Shown here in pieces: positions 34,576 to 46,597 of a stretch of 64,000 nt of DNA; within the stretch, counting starts at the first letter, position 1, and each line of letters begins with the position of its first letter. Below the pieces are notes generated by a model. That model saw only the letters and a list, made by a program, of their open reading frames with translations. It did no database searches and was not told where the DNA came from. This stretch comes from Bryum argenteum (Eukaryota > Streptophyta > Bryopsida > Bryales > Bryaceae). The position numbers and the translations under genes were made by a program. The stretch is taken from assembly GCA_037043015.1 (NCBI GenBank), contig CM073327.1, positions 10,460,727 through 10,524,726 of the forward strand, given 5' to 3'.

Positions 34576-37210
34576 TCAACGCCGCGATCCAGCATAAGGG
34601 CGATAATCAGGAGATCGGCTTCGGTAGGATCGGGCTGGTGGACTGCAAAATATGAACGTAGGTGGTCAGAAGCATGAATGACGAAACACCACATAGAAAG
34701 GGAGGGTTCCACTCAATATCTTCATCAAGAGATGAATTTCCTTTCGGCCAATAACTTGATGAAATGAGCAGAATACTGAATGTGCAGTGATTTGAAAGAT
34801 GGGCCTCCTACCTGCGATTGCGTCCACTTCCCCGTGCAGGGCTTCGATCACGCCCATAAGGAGGTGGGCTGCCCCTTGCGGCCCCTCTGTAGCGGCCAGG
34901 ACTCCCGCCCCGTCCACCTGACGGTGCCTCACCATCTTCGCGAGCCGCATACTCCACAGTGATAACGCGATCCGTCACCTTACTGAAATAACCACTCAGA
35001 GCTTAGATCTGGTTACAACATACCTTCTCACACAATTCATGAAAGCAAGAGCAATCGACGCTCCGTACAAGTGTTCTCGAATCGAGACACTGAATATGCA
35101 GCACGACAGCAATGAAAATTTCTTTTAAAACTTGAAACATTGCCTCAACTTCTGAGCTCGAGGCAATCCTATCAAGGTCCTAGAAAAAACAATGAGAACG
35201 CAACGAATGCAAAAGAGGACAATTCTTACCTCATGTTGGTGCATTCTAAGGCTTTGGTAGCCTCTTCCTGCGTCTCGTACTGGACAAACCCGAAGTTCTT
35301 TCGGATTTGAACACGCACTAACTTCCCATATGGCTCAAAGTGACGCTCCAGATCCCGCACCCGTGTATTGATGGGATCAAAGTTTACAACGAACAGGGTC
35401 TTTGAGGGACGAAGCTTAGTGTTGCTCCTGCGAGCATCCTCTCGCCTCCGAATGGCGCCATCGCCTTGCTGCTTAAATCAAAGAAAGCATCGAATTAAAA
35501 CAGTATAGTACGGGTGCATGTTTATGCATTGACAGCAACAACAGAGCCCAGTACGCCTTGTGCATTAGCCAAGAGCGAAAGACTACCTTAGCCCACTCCA
35601 CACTGAGCCGCCGGCGCTGCCTGCCGAACTCCATATTGTCAAGGTGGCGAATGGCGTCCTCAGCATCGCGTTCGTCATCCATGTAGACAAATGAAAAGCC
35701 TGTGCAGCCAGAAACTAGAGCATGAGCAAGCTACAAATCAGAGAGAGCCAAGCAGAAACCAGAGTTAGGTATTTAATGAGAAATCCCCATCCGAGGCCAG
35801 AAATCAAGATGAAAAAAGTCATACAAAAAGTACACCCTTAAGAATCTGTTGTTACGGTTTTGAGAGGAAAAATTGATAAGCCACCTGGCCACTTATAAGT
35901 GTCTGTTGTCTGCACAAAGTAAAGTCAGGAGTCTATTGTTGACAAAGAAATAAGGGTCAGCCAAGCTTGCACCAATCATGCTGATCTCCATCGTCTGCTG
36001 CAGTAGTAAGTGATTCTAGATGATGCACATGTAGACATAACGTAGAGATGTAGCTGAGGTGGACACTTCGTGCCGAGGTAGACTTTCGTGATGGTAATCT
36101 AGGATGATCACGCCTTGACTGAGCGTCACGCACATATGAGGGGCCAAAACGTTGTCATTTATGCTGTCACCCATTGCATTAGAGGGGGAGATACATCTGA
36201 TGACTGATGACAAGATGATGACTGGCAGATAGTGATCTGATGTGTTCAGTCAGGCACATAAATGAACCCAATTGTTGGCAAGAGGAGCAATATCCTCAAT
36301 GAAACTGCCAGCAAGAGAGCTGCCATGCTCTCCGTGCTCATGCCTGCGGTAACACATCCATCCTTGAGAACCTACAATTATTCCACCAAGGACCTATCCT
36401 TGTGCTTCTAAATGACACAGATGAGAACGAGAATCAAAACGGGGAACGTGACCACAAATCAATAAACTCTCCACGAATAGAACGTGAACTGCATGATACA
36501 GTTCACGATTAGGAAAGTACTCAGAAGTCTTCCCAATTACGACCTCTCCTCAGTATACACGGCTGGAGATAAGACTCGTAAACGCACTCTGATACTCTCA
36601 GACCTACTACTGACACGCCATCGTTTCCTCTATGATTTCTTCGAACACAACATACTCAAAACATCAACAAGCGCAAATCGATCCAACAAGACGCGACCTA
36701 AATGCAACACTCCTGAAACAGTGCATATTTATATTAAGATCGAACACAACCTCCACATTAAAGCTCGAGTCGGTTGCCTACCGAAGAACTTTGCACAATT
36801 GAGATTTAGCATGCAGTACCGACATGATATATCCTGAAACCCTGACAATCCAAGCATTCTACTGAAAGCATCAATGCTCGGGTCTTAAAGTTTCGCAATC
36901 TATTGTGATTAGTTTCGCATCAAAACATATCACGACATAACCGTAAAGGCGAAGAAAAATAACATCATATATAAGAATTCAATTCCATTCCAAGTAATCT
37001 TACCCCGCACAGTCGAAACCCTAAGCGAAGCCGAAAATCACCACAACGCCAAGAGAAAGAATAAGAGGCCAGGAAATTATAGTCAAACTTGCCTGTCTTC
37101 ATGTCAACACGGTCCACTCTCCCATACTCCTTGAACAAGCGCTCGATCTCCGACTGGCGTGCGTCATACTCGAAATTGCCGCAATACACTGGCCTTATCT
37201 TAGCGGCCAT
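34576..37210 (-). CDS. RS31: RS31-type SR splicing factor
   Basis: Five exons give a 235-residue protein: 37210-37093, 35699-35587, 35468-35230, 34982-34812, 34642-34576. It has two RRMs. The first has [14 protein letters not shown] (RNP2) and GFSFVYMDD (RNP1); the second has [10 protein letters not shown] and KNFGFVQYE. The tail is short, with Gly/Arg/Ser/Pro and a few RS dipeptides. This is the plant-specific RS subfamily, which binds pre-mRNA and helps choose splice sites in the nucleus. Intron 1 starts with GC, not GT (ACAG then GCAAGT); using any nearby GT would break RRM1. Exon 3 is preceded by a tandem AAGCAG acceptor that could add one Gln. The RS tail is shorter than in Arabidopsis RS31. 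Confidence 0.93.
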
Positions 37211-37746
37211 CCTCGTCCTTAGTCACCACCGCAATTGTCTGCCGCCTTCGAGAATTTTAGCCTGTAACCACATCATCATTAGCAAACCCTCGAAACCAAC
37301 AAACCCTTGGAATCGACTCCTTGCCACTAGTTTCCTTGCATAAAAATGTTTCACAAAACAGAATGTAGAAATTGAAGGCAAATATACGAACCGCGACCAA
37401 ACGAACGATTAGCAACTCTGCAGTTGTGAAATAGAATTCACGAATGAAGGATGACGACAGTGAACTCTCGCCATTCGAAGGTGGGAGTCGAAGCCCTGGT
37501 CCTTTTGGGTGCTAAAATCTATGGTGCGCGCAGATGTCCACGGTCTTGGGTTGCTCTTTTCTTAGGATGCCTGCGAAGAGTCGTGAGAACGTTGGCCTAT
37601 GACCACCCTTATCATCCTGATCTATGACCATGAACTCGAAATATCATGGAAATCTTTTGAATGATGTTTTGTATAGGGTTAAGCTATGGCCTGAGTGCAT
37701 CACCGCTATTACATGCCCGAGAGCAAAGCCCGAGAGCGTGTAATAG

Positions 37747-37752
37747 CACGTG
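37747..37752. promoter_or_regulatory. G-box CACGTG upstream of RS31
   Basis: A palindromic CACGTG lies 537 bp upstream of the RS31 start codon in a local GC-rich patch. G-boxes bind plant bZIP and bHLH factors, but a six-base word can occur by chance. Confidence 0.3.
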
Positions 37753-39237
37753 ACGCGCGAGGGCTAGGGCTTAATCCGGCGTTAAGCAGTGCGTTAACGG
37801 TGCAAGGCACCATTAAAAAATTTAATAGTGGAATGCACGATTAAATTTGCGGGTGGAGGGCCCCACTAATTTTGTGGTTGATTAAACGCGTCGATTTGGT
37901 AAGGGACAAAGTCCGGCAGTGCTTAACAAATCATGGGAATCATGTTTTGAAAAGGATTGAACCTTTGTGTGGAATTTAAGGTTAGAGTTATTTTTTGTAA
38001 TATACATTATTATTAATTTTTTAATATTTTGAGTTGATCCTAGTATGAATATTAATATTGTAAACAAAGCTTAACACATTTATTCTCAAAGAAACTTTTG
38101 ACATTGAAATGTGAGAGGTTTAATTTAAATTTGAATTTTTTTAATATAAGTGAGACAAGATTTTAAGATTTTCTAGGGGCTACATTTGAATTTTGAGTAC
38201 TTGATTTTTTTCACAAAATATATATTAGTAGCATTTAAAATGTAAAACTAGATTGTTATATTTTTAATATCAATCTCTATTATATAGTTGAGGTTTTTTA
38301 TTTTTACAAAATCACGAATAGATAAATTACATGTTTATGGTTCACCTTCCTAGTTTAATAGTAGAAGATTTTGATTTATCTTCTTGATATTATGTCAAAC
38401 ATTAACTCTCTTGAATAAGTAATGTTAACAATCTATTTTCTTAAACATAGATAATTCACCTTCATATTCTCCCTAAAAATTAAACATTCATCCTCTCTCC
38501 TATTATAGTACTTTTCACACACAAAGAACATTTCCAATCACATGATACAAAATCAGAAAATCAACCACAAAAACAACCTCAACCTATGAATTTCTACTTT
38601 TCACAATACTTGAAATCCATTTAAAATCTCATATATACTTACTCCCACAGACCTAAGTGTGAAATGGCTCTCAAGTGAAAGCCGAGTTTAGAACCCAAAC
38701 TCCCATTCGCGTGGTGCTATTATAGAATGTGTGCTAAAAAAGAGAGTGCGATTAGAGAGGTTTGATCATCACCAAGTTCGGCGACCTTCGTCACTCACAA
38801 AGCTCTGTACTCGCAAGCTCCACCCGAAGCAAAGAGCGGTTCAATTCATTAACAATCTTCAGAGTAGCTCCCGATTCCTTATTCCTTGTATTGACTCACT
38901 CAGAGTGTTCCAATGGCTAGCGCATCAAGCGCTATTTGAATCCGTCAGAAACGGACCTCGCATTGAACTGAAGTCTTCCTTTATGCGAATTCAAATTTCG
39001 CGTTTACTGAAGAAGCCTCGAGAAGTCCAGAGAATCTCTAGGCTTGACGAGAATGTTCCGGTGGTGAAGTTAAGGGCTCCAATCGGTAAGAATTTTCGAA
39101 GTATTGAGCAAGTAATTTCTAAAATGGCGCTTGCACTCATTTTCATATTTTGAAGCAATACTTTGCGTCTCTGCCGACCATCAAATAGTTCTCAACCTAT
39201 TGCGAATATTGCAGAATCTTGTATAACGCTTTGATTT

Positions 39238-39697
39238 CATTGTGCATTTCTATAATTCTGTTTTTCAGATGTTGATTACTATTGCATATTCACATTAGAA
39301 ATCTGGCTTTTATCGTGCAGAGGTGTGCTAGTGTCAATAGAGTGAGCGTTTGCATCGCTGAGCTTGAAAGCTCTACTTGCTCAGTAAACCATTCAGAATG
39401 ATAGAGTCGGGAAAAATCTGCAATAGCCACTTCGTACTGTGCCAATAATTCTTAGATGTGACATTACATTGTACATTTCTATTGGTTAGTATGATGTAGG
39501 TTAATAACTAATGTAAATTCATCTTAGAAATACGTCTTTTATCATGCAGAGGTGAACGGGACATGCTAGTGACAATAGAGTGAGCATTGCATCGGTGAGT
39601 TTGAAAGTTCTACTTGCTCAGTAAGCCTTTCAGATTGATAGAATCGGCAAATGCCACTTAGTAATTCGCTAATATTTTTGTAAGTGTAACTTGAAAT
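39238..39697. repeat. 230-bp tandem duplication upstream of FBL11 coding start
   Basis: Two adjacent copies (about 39,238-39,466 and 39,467-39,697) share blocks such as CATTGTGCATTTCTAT, ATGCAGAGGTG, CAATAGAGTGAGC and TCTACTTGCTCAGTAA, at roughly 75-80 percent identity. It fills the intron between the putative leader exon and the first coding exon. Confidence 0.8.
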
Positions 39698-39757
39698 ATG
39701 TAGGAGCCGATCTTAGATCGTTACTATCTCAGCTGAACGATCAACTTGACTTGCTCG

Positions 39758-42700
39758 ATGGGAGAAAACAACGACTCGTGCAAGTCGGTGTTGCTTGTGA
39801 TCATCAACGAGGGTCATGTTTCTGGAGACGAGTATTCATGCGTGGAGCACGACGTGCGGAAGATGAATTGTGGACAGTGGGACCGTCTTATTACTCAGTC
39901 TTACGAATTGGATGAGATTCGCATACGTGTGGATACGCAGCTGTAAGATACGCAATGCCCGTTACATCTTTGGCATAGCATGACTCTTTATCTTACATTG
40001 AAATTGAGTAGGATACATTGTTAAAGAGAGTTGAAGTTTTTTGTTCAGATTTTGTGACTTGACAACAACAGACTTTAGTACATTGTCACATAGATCGTTG
40101 GCATGGTAATGTTTGGTTTCAGGCTTTCAGAGTGCTCGGCTTACTTCAAGGGCCTTCTGAACTTCGAGAACTTCGGGTAAAGTCAGCCTAGATTCATCCT
40201 TTCATCGATTGTATAGCTGGTTCATTGTCCATCTCTAATGATTTTTTGAGTGTCACCATATTATTTCCCAAATTTAGACATGATTGTTTCGTCAGTGAAT
40301 CGGGCCGTGAGATCGTGAAAGTGGATTGGAACCTTCCGATATTCTGCATGCTCCTGGGATGTATTCATGACTGCGACGATTCCTGGTTTTGTCCACCTAT
40401 TTTTGCTTCGCTTATTCAGGTGCGTGGAGAGGCACCTTGACAACCATCTCTTGTACGTAGGAAGTCGTTGTTCAGCAAACGTGGTTACATGCTATGTTCA
40501 TCCACAAGCAGCGCATATAATATTTGACTACCTTGCGCTCCGTATAGAAATTAAGGGAGTGAGACTTTCCTGTCTAGGCCGCAACCTATTATGGTGTGGA
40601 GAAGGCCAACACTATGTGCGAGAATCGACTTGGTGAAATTTTCTCCCACACTTTGCCAAAATGGAGAGATTATGGAGAACTCTCTGATCTTTGTTCAATT
40701 TGGATGTCGGCAACGGATTATGGTGTGTACCTTTTCCAGACCTCTCATGAATACCTATCCATCACTCGCCCATTTCTTATGAGAGTTTCATTCGTTGCTT
40801 ACGCTTGAAAACGAGAATTACGCCTTCCTTGTCTACCAGTAGACTAATCAATGATCTTTCTTGTCATGAAGGAGTTAAATCCATTGTGGGTCTTTGTGTG
40901 AAGACTCTTGCCATCAATTTCGTAAGCATCTGTTCATTCCTTAAAAGTTGAATCACAGAGGAGCTTCTTATGCTTTGCATTGTGATTGAGTGTGTTTGGA
41001 CATGTTGTAAGAGTCTACAGTATCTCTTGAGTGGTGTACAATTAACTCGTCGAAGTTTCTTTTACGTGTTCAGGCCTGGGTTATGAGTAGTTCTGGTATG
41101 CGGGAAGAGAGTTTTATAAAAACACCTCTGGCACTGCTTGAGGCCAGTGTGAGCCATCCGGAGCTGACTGTTAATAGGTAAGTTTGCTCTTTGGTTTGCA
41201 ACTGGCAACACTTCAACTAATCCAAAGACAGGTTCATGGTTCAAGACGTTCTTCATTTAGAATAAGGAAACAAACGACAGACAGTCGTAGACTGGGTGCA
41301 CTATGAAGCATTTTGGAAGTAGCTGGATGGTGATACATGATGGTATGCATATGCTGAGACATTATGTTGTTTTCTTTTCAGTGAAATGGATTTGTGTAAC
41401 GCATTGTTACATTGGTACGAGAATCAAGCTGTTGTTCAAGACTCATCCTTCCTTTTTAAGAAGGTGAGTATTTGGTTATGTTACAAACTGCAAAGGCTTG
41501 CTGTTTACCCTTGGTAGTATTGTCCACTGCTATTCAAGTGACTTATATTCAAGTGACTTCTTTTGACAAATAAAGAGATCGAACGGTGGTTCCTGCACAG
41601 ATTCAATTGAATCTGCTACCTATTGATTTCATCTTAAGTGAGTCCTCATGCCATCACCTTGAAACCTTGGGTTAATGTGTGTCTGGTATACTTAAATGCA
41701 GTCACATGGTTCTTCTTGTGATTTCATCCAGAAGCTATTGCCACGTTCGGACAGAAATTTACCAAATATTTGAACCCTTTTATTCAACAAAAGATGTCGT
41801 CTATGTCGTCATGTTGTAGCAACATGGAAAAGTTCTCGCGATGAGGCCCAGTATATTTGCTCACATCACTCCATACTTCTTGCAGGGAAGTTGGTAGGAA
41901 AGTATCAGTTGAAAATGTTTCAAATAACATCAACAACCTCCAGTGATTCCGATGACTCCATATTGAGTACATTCAGTGACTTGCGGGTTGCTCCCGCCCT
42001 TGGGCGAGTCAATTTTTCCAATTTTAAGCCTGTAATACGTGTGACGGATTATCTGGAGGTACCATACTCACGTCACACTAATGAAGCGTATGCTAGCATA
42101 GCATGTAATGATTGGCCACAGTGAGATGGTCGCAGCTCAAGTAGATTGGTTGCTGTAACAATTTTTTGCTTAGTGAGCTAGTGGTTTGATGTTTTTTTGC
42201 AACCGATCAACATTTGTGTGAGGTTTTCGAGGTCTTGACTGTATGCAGGAGCTGGACTTATCTTGCTGCCCTCAGATCACCATCAACCACTTAATTGCAG
42301 CGGCAGTGCAAGTCCCAACGTTGCCCAAAAACAAGACACAGTTGTTTCGAACATCAATAGGAATTCAATCTTGGCCTGACTTTCCGATTCTTCAGAATCT
42401 GAGGACGGTGAATTTGTCTCATTGCTGGCGTATTGAACTGGCAAGTCTGCTACAGTACCTTAAGCTTGTGAGTTCAAATCTACTTGAGCTGCGAGCACCT
42501 CACTGTGGCCAGTCATTACATGCTATGCTAGAACTCGCTTCGAGTCTTTCAGATCTTGAAGTGCTTGATCTGTCTGAGCTCGAGGAAGGGACGGACATTG
42601 TGGGAGCTCCTACACAAGATCATTTAACATCAGAACGATCTGATTCCATGTTAGTCATCTCGGAAGGTTTTTTTGGTGGGGATCCTGGTGCACGTCTAAA

Positions 42701-45700
42701 ATTTGGCCAAAGTTTACGAGAACTCTCATTGCGGGGTCGATCGGAGTTAACAGGTTGATTTTCTTTTACTGCTCATTCTGGTGTAAAGAGGTGGTTACTC
42801 TTTGTAGTTCATACATACTGCTCATCGGGCTTGCCAGGGAGGAACTTTCTGTTGACGAGTCTGAGTTTGATCTATTTGACAGATATGTTCTTACAATCGA
42901 TTGGAAAGAATTGTCCACAACTTCGCAAAGTGAATTTTGATGGCTGTTCGGGGCCCAGCGAGGACGGTTTCATGCGTTTCCTCGGCTTCTATGAATCTCG
43001 TAGCGCCCACCTTCAGGTAAGAGTATGTTATCACTGAAGTTGATCTAGAGGTACTTAGTACTGAAAAGTAGACTCGCAATTAGTGATAGTTCAAAGTGCT
43101 TCCATGGTTGTGTTGAAACTAATGGGTTTTGTATGACAGGAATTTTCTGCTGCAGCGACAAGATTTGGTCCCCGGTCATGCAAATCATTTACGAAACCAG
43201 AGAGTCTACTCCCCCACGTTTTGAACAGTTTGGATCTTTGCAAGTGTTCAGGTGCTGATTAGCGTCCTGTTTGTTACTAAGTAGGGCGTACCGCATACAA
43301 AGCTGATTAGGGAGACTGTATGTATGTTTTGTACTTAAGATCTTGTTGGACTTCTTGCTTGCATTGACTCTTTCTTAGTAGTGATCTTTTGAGAAGATGT
43401 TTCCATTTTTTCAGTTGTTGCATGTGTTGATGTGAAACATATTCTGGTGATGTCCAGCCCTGAGCTTTGAGGACCTGCGCTCTGTGTTGCAAGCACTACC
43501 TTTGTTGGTGTCTTTGGCACTTGCCTTCACTAATTTGAACGACATAGCTCTCTCAGCATTCTCTGGGACTAGCTTGGAGCGCCTCAATGTTAGAGAAACG
43601 AAGGCAATTTCACGTTCACATTTTACTTTTGGGTTCGAACGTTTGTGTTCTGCTAACTAGTTTTGAACTATCTGTGCTAAAAAACTTTATATTGGATTTC
43701 CAGGTGTCAGGACGGGTTCTTTCTGAGGTTTTAGCAAGAAACAGAAACTTGCAGGATTTGAATATTAGAGGATGCACACAGGTGGCACTCTATCCATTGG
43801 ATTACTTTCTCATCCAGAAAAGCCTCAAGTGGGTGAGCTTGGAAGTTGGATGGGGTATACCAAGCTCAGTGGATGCAGTCTCGATGTTTGGCATTTTGTG
43901 TGAGCTTGAAAATCTTGCAATCGGAGTTGGTGGAACCGTCAGCGGACATTCTTTGCTGCGTATTTCGGAAGATTGCACGAGATTGAAGCGACTTTCTTTA
44001 AGTTTCCAGGTTGGTAGCTATTCTGTATTGCCTTACCCGTGTCTTGTTTTGTTATTGCCTAGAAGTTCGTTATGCATAGTATGTACTGAAGATATTTACT
44101 CTTCTTGTTCTGGTTGGCTAGATTCAGTCACTAAACATCATGAGAGCCTTCATGATCCCGTGGTTGTGGCCTTTACAAGGTGACCTTTAATGATTTTACA
44201 TGGTTCAAATTCTCAACCTTTTCGAAACTCAATCTGGTCTGAGAGATCATGTGGTTGTTTGTGGGATGTGCTAGACAATTTCTGACGAAGACTTGATAGG
44301 CGCCATCAGAAACATGAACTCTCTACAGACGCTTGAGCTTCAAAATATGACATGCACTTCACGCAACCTTCTGAAGGAAATAGCGAGCAGCATTCCTAAC
44401 TTGAAGATGCTAAGACTTGAGCGAGTTGTGCCTTGGTTGACGGATGATGATCTTTCTGTTTTCAGTCAATCCTTCACAGGCTTGCAGAGTCTCTCTCTTC
44501 TGGGATGCCATCAATTAACCAACAGTACGTTTCTAACATTGCTAGTGGCATCATGTGTTCGATTGGAGCCTATATTGCCTGAACCCACTTGTACAGTACA
44601 GTGTTACCAACTTCTTACACGAGATTCAATTTTTCATTGTTTGTCTAGTTGAAATTGTATGAATGTTGTGTGCAGTTTCAATTTCAACAATGGTAGATGC
44701 ATGGCGTGGACTTCAAGATCTGCGACTTGAGGTATCATATGATATTCTTGCAAAATGGTGTTCAATGGTTGATCATCAATGTTGTGCAATATGAAGACGC
44801 TATCTATCAGTAGGCTTTTGATACTCCGGAAGGCTCAAAGAATGTGCTTACATCGTAACTGTATCATTCGGACTTAGACAGAAATGCATTTCACATGTTT
44901 CTTGTGCTTTCTCTACATTAAAAATAATATGTCGTGTACAGGAATGCCGTCACATACTTACACAAGACGACGTTGGGTTGTTATTGGGATCGTTCAAAGC
45001 GCTACGAGTGCTCCACTTGCGCCACATTGTAATATTTCTACTTACTCAAATTCTCTAGAAAATAGTTCCATCACAAACAAATGATTCCACAATCGTTTGT
45101 GCATATTCTTTGAGAAGTAACCATGTTTTAATTGGCAGGCATTGAGTTCTAAACTACTCTTATGTATTCAAGTTTTTGTATGACAAAGCATCCTATTTTA
45201 CTAATTTTCTTGATTACTTGTCAGGGAAAGGTGTTGCATGAAGACTTCATAGTGGCAGCCAGCACTCAAGTAAGCGTTTTGTCTCTCGTAAATAATAATG
45301 CTGAAGCTCTGGGTAGTCTAAGATAATGCTCAGCCACATGCAAGTTTTTTACTCCGAAAGCTTATCTGAACGGGATATGCTTTTGCAGCTTCCGATGTTG
45401 CAGAAGCTTGCGATTGACCGCTGCGATTCTACGACTAGCAGATTCTTATTTTTAAAGGTAATTTACACTCTGTGCATCAAGTTTATTGTGAAACTATGCT
45501 AGTGCATAGAATCTGTTTTTGAAGAGTTTCAGCTACTGAACTTTCAGATTGCTGGTTTTTGATATGAGATGGGTGTTACAGGACAAGAAATTTCCAACAC
45601 TTAAATGTTTATACATAAATCAATGCCAGAAGTCCAAGGACTTCATCCAAGGTGTGACATTTGAGTCCCCCAATTATTACAAGGGTCGGATACACAAGGA

Positions 45701-45773
45701 TACCACAATATTGCACTGGAACTTAGGGCACATGTATGAGTCCGTTGTGCCTGAAAGGCGCACATTCGAGTGA
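39758..45773 (+). CDS. FBL11: BTB/POZ-BACK-LRR protein, FBL11-like
   Basis: I start at MGENNDSCKSVLLV because upstream frames do not join. Clear coding blocks: 39758-39942, 40123-40176, 40296-40419 (BTB: LSECSAYFKGLLNF then VDWNL), about 41073-41178 and 41381-41463 (BACK-like: PLALLEASVSHPELTVN, SEMDLCNALLHWYE), 41885-42058, 42249-42750, 42837-43018, 43140-43251, 43459-43600, 43704-44008, 44276-44525, 44677-44732, 44942-45030, 45225-45270, 45390-45458, 45582-45773. From 42,249 on the protein is a chain of leucine-rich repeats (LDLSCCPQITINHL, LRTVNLSHCWRIE, LQSLSLLGCHQLT). BTB proteins of this kind are candidate CUL3 E3-ligase adaptors with LRRs for substrate binding. The exon between 40,420 and 41,070 is not resolved. 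The 43,601 intron appears to start with GC. Confidence 0.88.
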
Positions 45774-46597
45774 TCTCCAGTAGGACAGGTCAGTGAGCCC
45801 TCGTACTGTCACAACCATGTTCATATTAGAGTTGGTTGTAAGAAGAATGGGAACATAACTCATTGTTAGACTCATTAAACGTGAACTTTGCAGAACCTCA
45901 TGTTACAAAGCAATTGGCCCTTAGCATCATTTGCCATTCAGGTGACAGAAGAAGAGTATTTGTTATCCACATTTCAAGAGTTTCGAAACAGGCACTTGAG
46001 CATTACAATAGTTCAAGCTTCAACTTTTGTGGTTTCATGAAATACTCTCATGTATGTAAGGCGTAAGCTGCTGTCATTACTGTAGTTACTATTACCATCC
46101 TAGTATAGTTCAACAACTTAGTAATTCTCTCTCCAAATTCAAGTAGTTCTCTTCCCTTTCTTGTATTAAGAATGTGTTAGTCAACTCAAACTTCAGATGT
46201 ATTGTACTGTAGGCCGTTGGAAATCACCTCCCTTTCTGTTTATGACTGGTGAAAGTGAACTGTCACCACCACAGATTGATTTAATATAAATCTCACAAAT
46301 TACGTGAACCATCGTAGGATCTAGTTTTACGATTGTTACTGCTTACATTTAAGTCTGAAAATTCTATTACATATATCGATTGCATACTCTGTTGATTTCA
46401 TATATTTCAACATACTGATCCATACATTCTAAATTATTTCTTAGCATCTATAGAAAAACAGGTTGGTATCGAATATTCTGCTCAGCTCATAATGTAGTTA
46501 GAGCTTCAAGATCTTGTCAGTAGATGTATTTTCAATGTCTCCTTGTGCAGGATGAATCAGAGACATACGTGAAGAGCAGTTGTATGAGGTCGAGGGA

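Larger units (their letters stand above)
37211..39757. other. Intergenic region between RS31 and FBL11, including FBL11 leader
   Basis: RS31 and FBL11 are divergent. An open frame at 38,692-39,085 followed by GTAAGA lacks an ATG and is more likely a 5' untranslated exon of FBL11. The middle (37,800-38,650) is AT-rich and featureless. Confidence 0.5.

Noticed and set aside
38731..39153. 140-codon frame upstream of FBL11 as the N-terminus of that protein
   Set aside because: It has no ATG near its start, and joining it to the next exon gives a frame that stops before the BTB exon. A leader exon is more likely.
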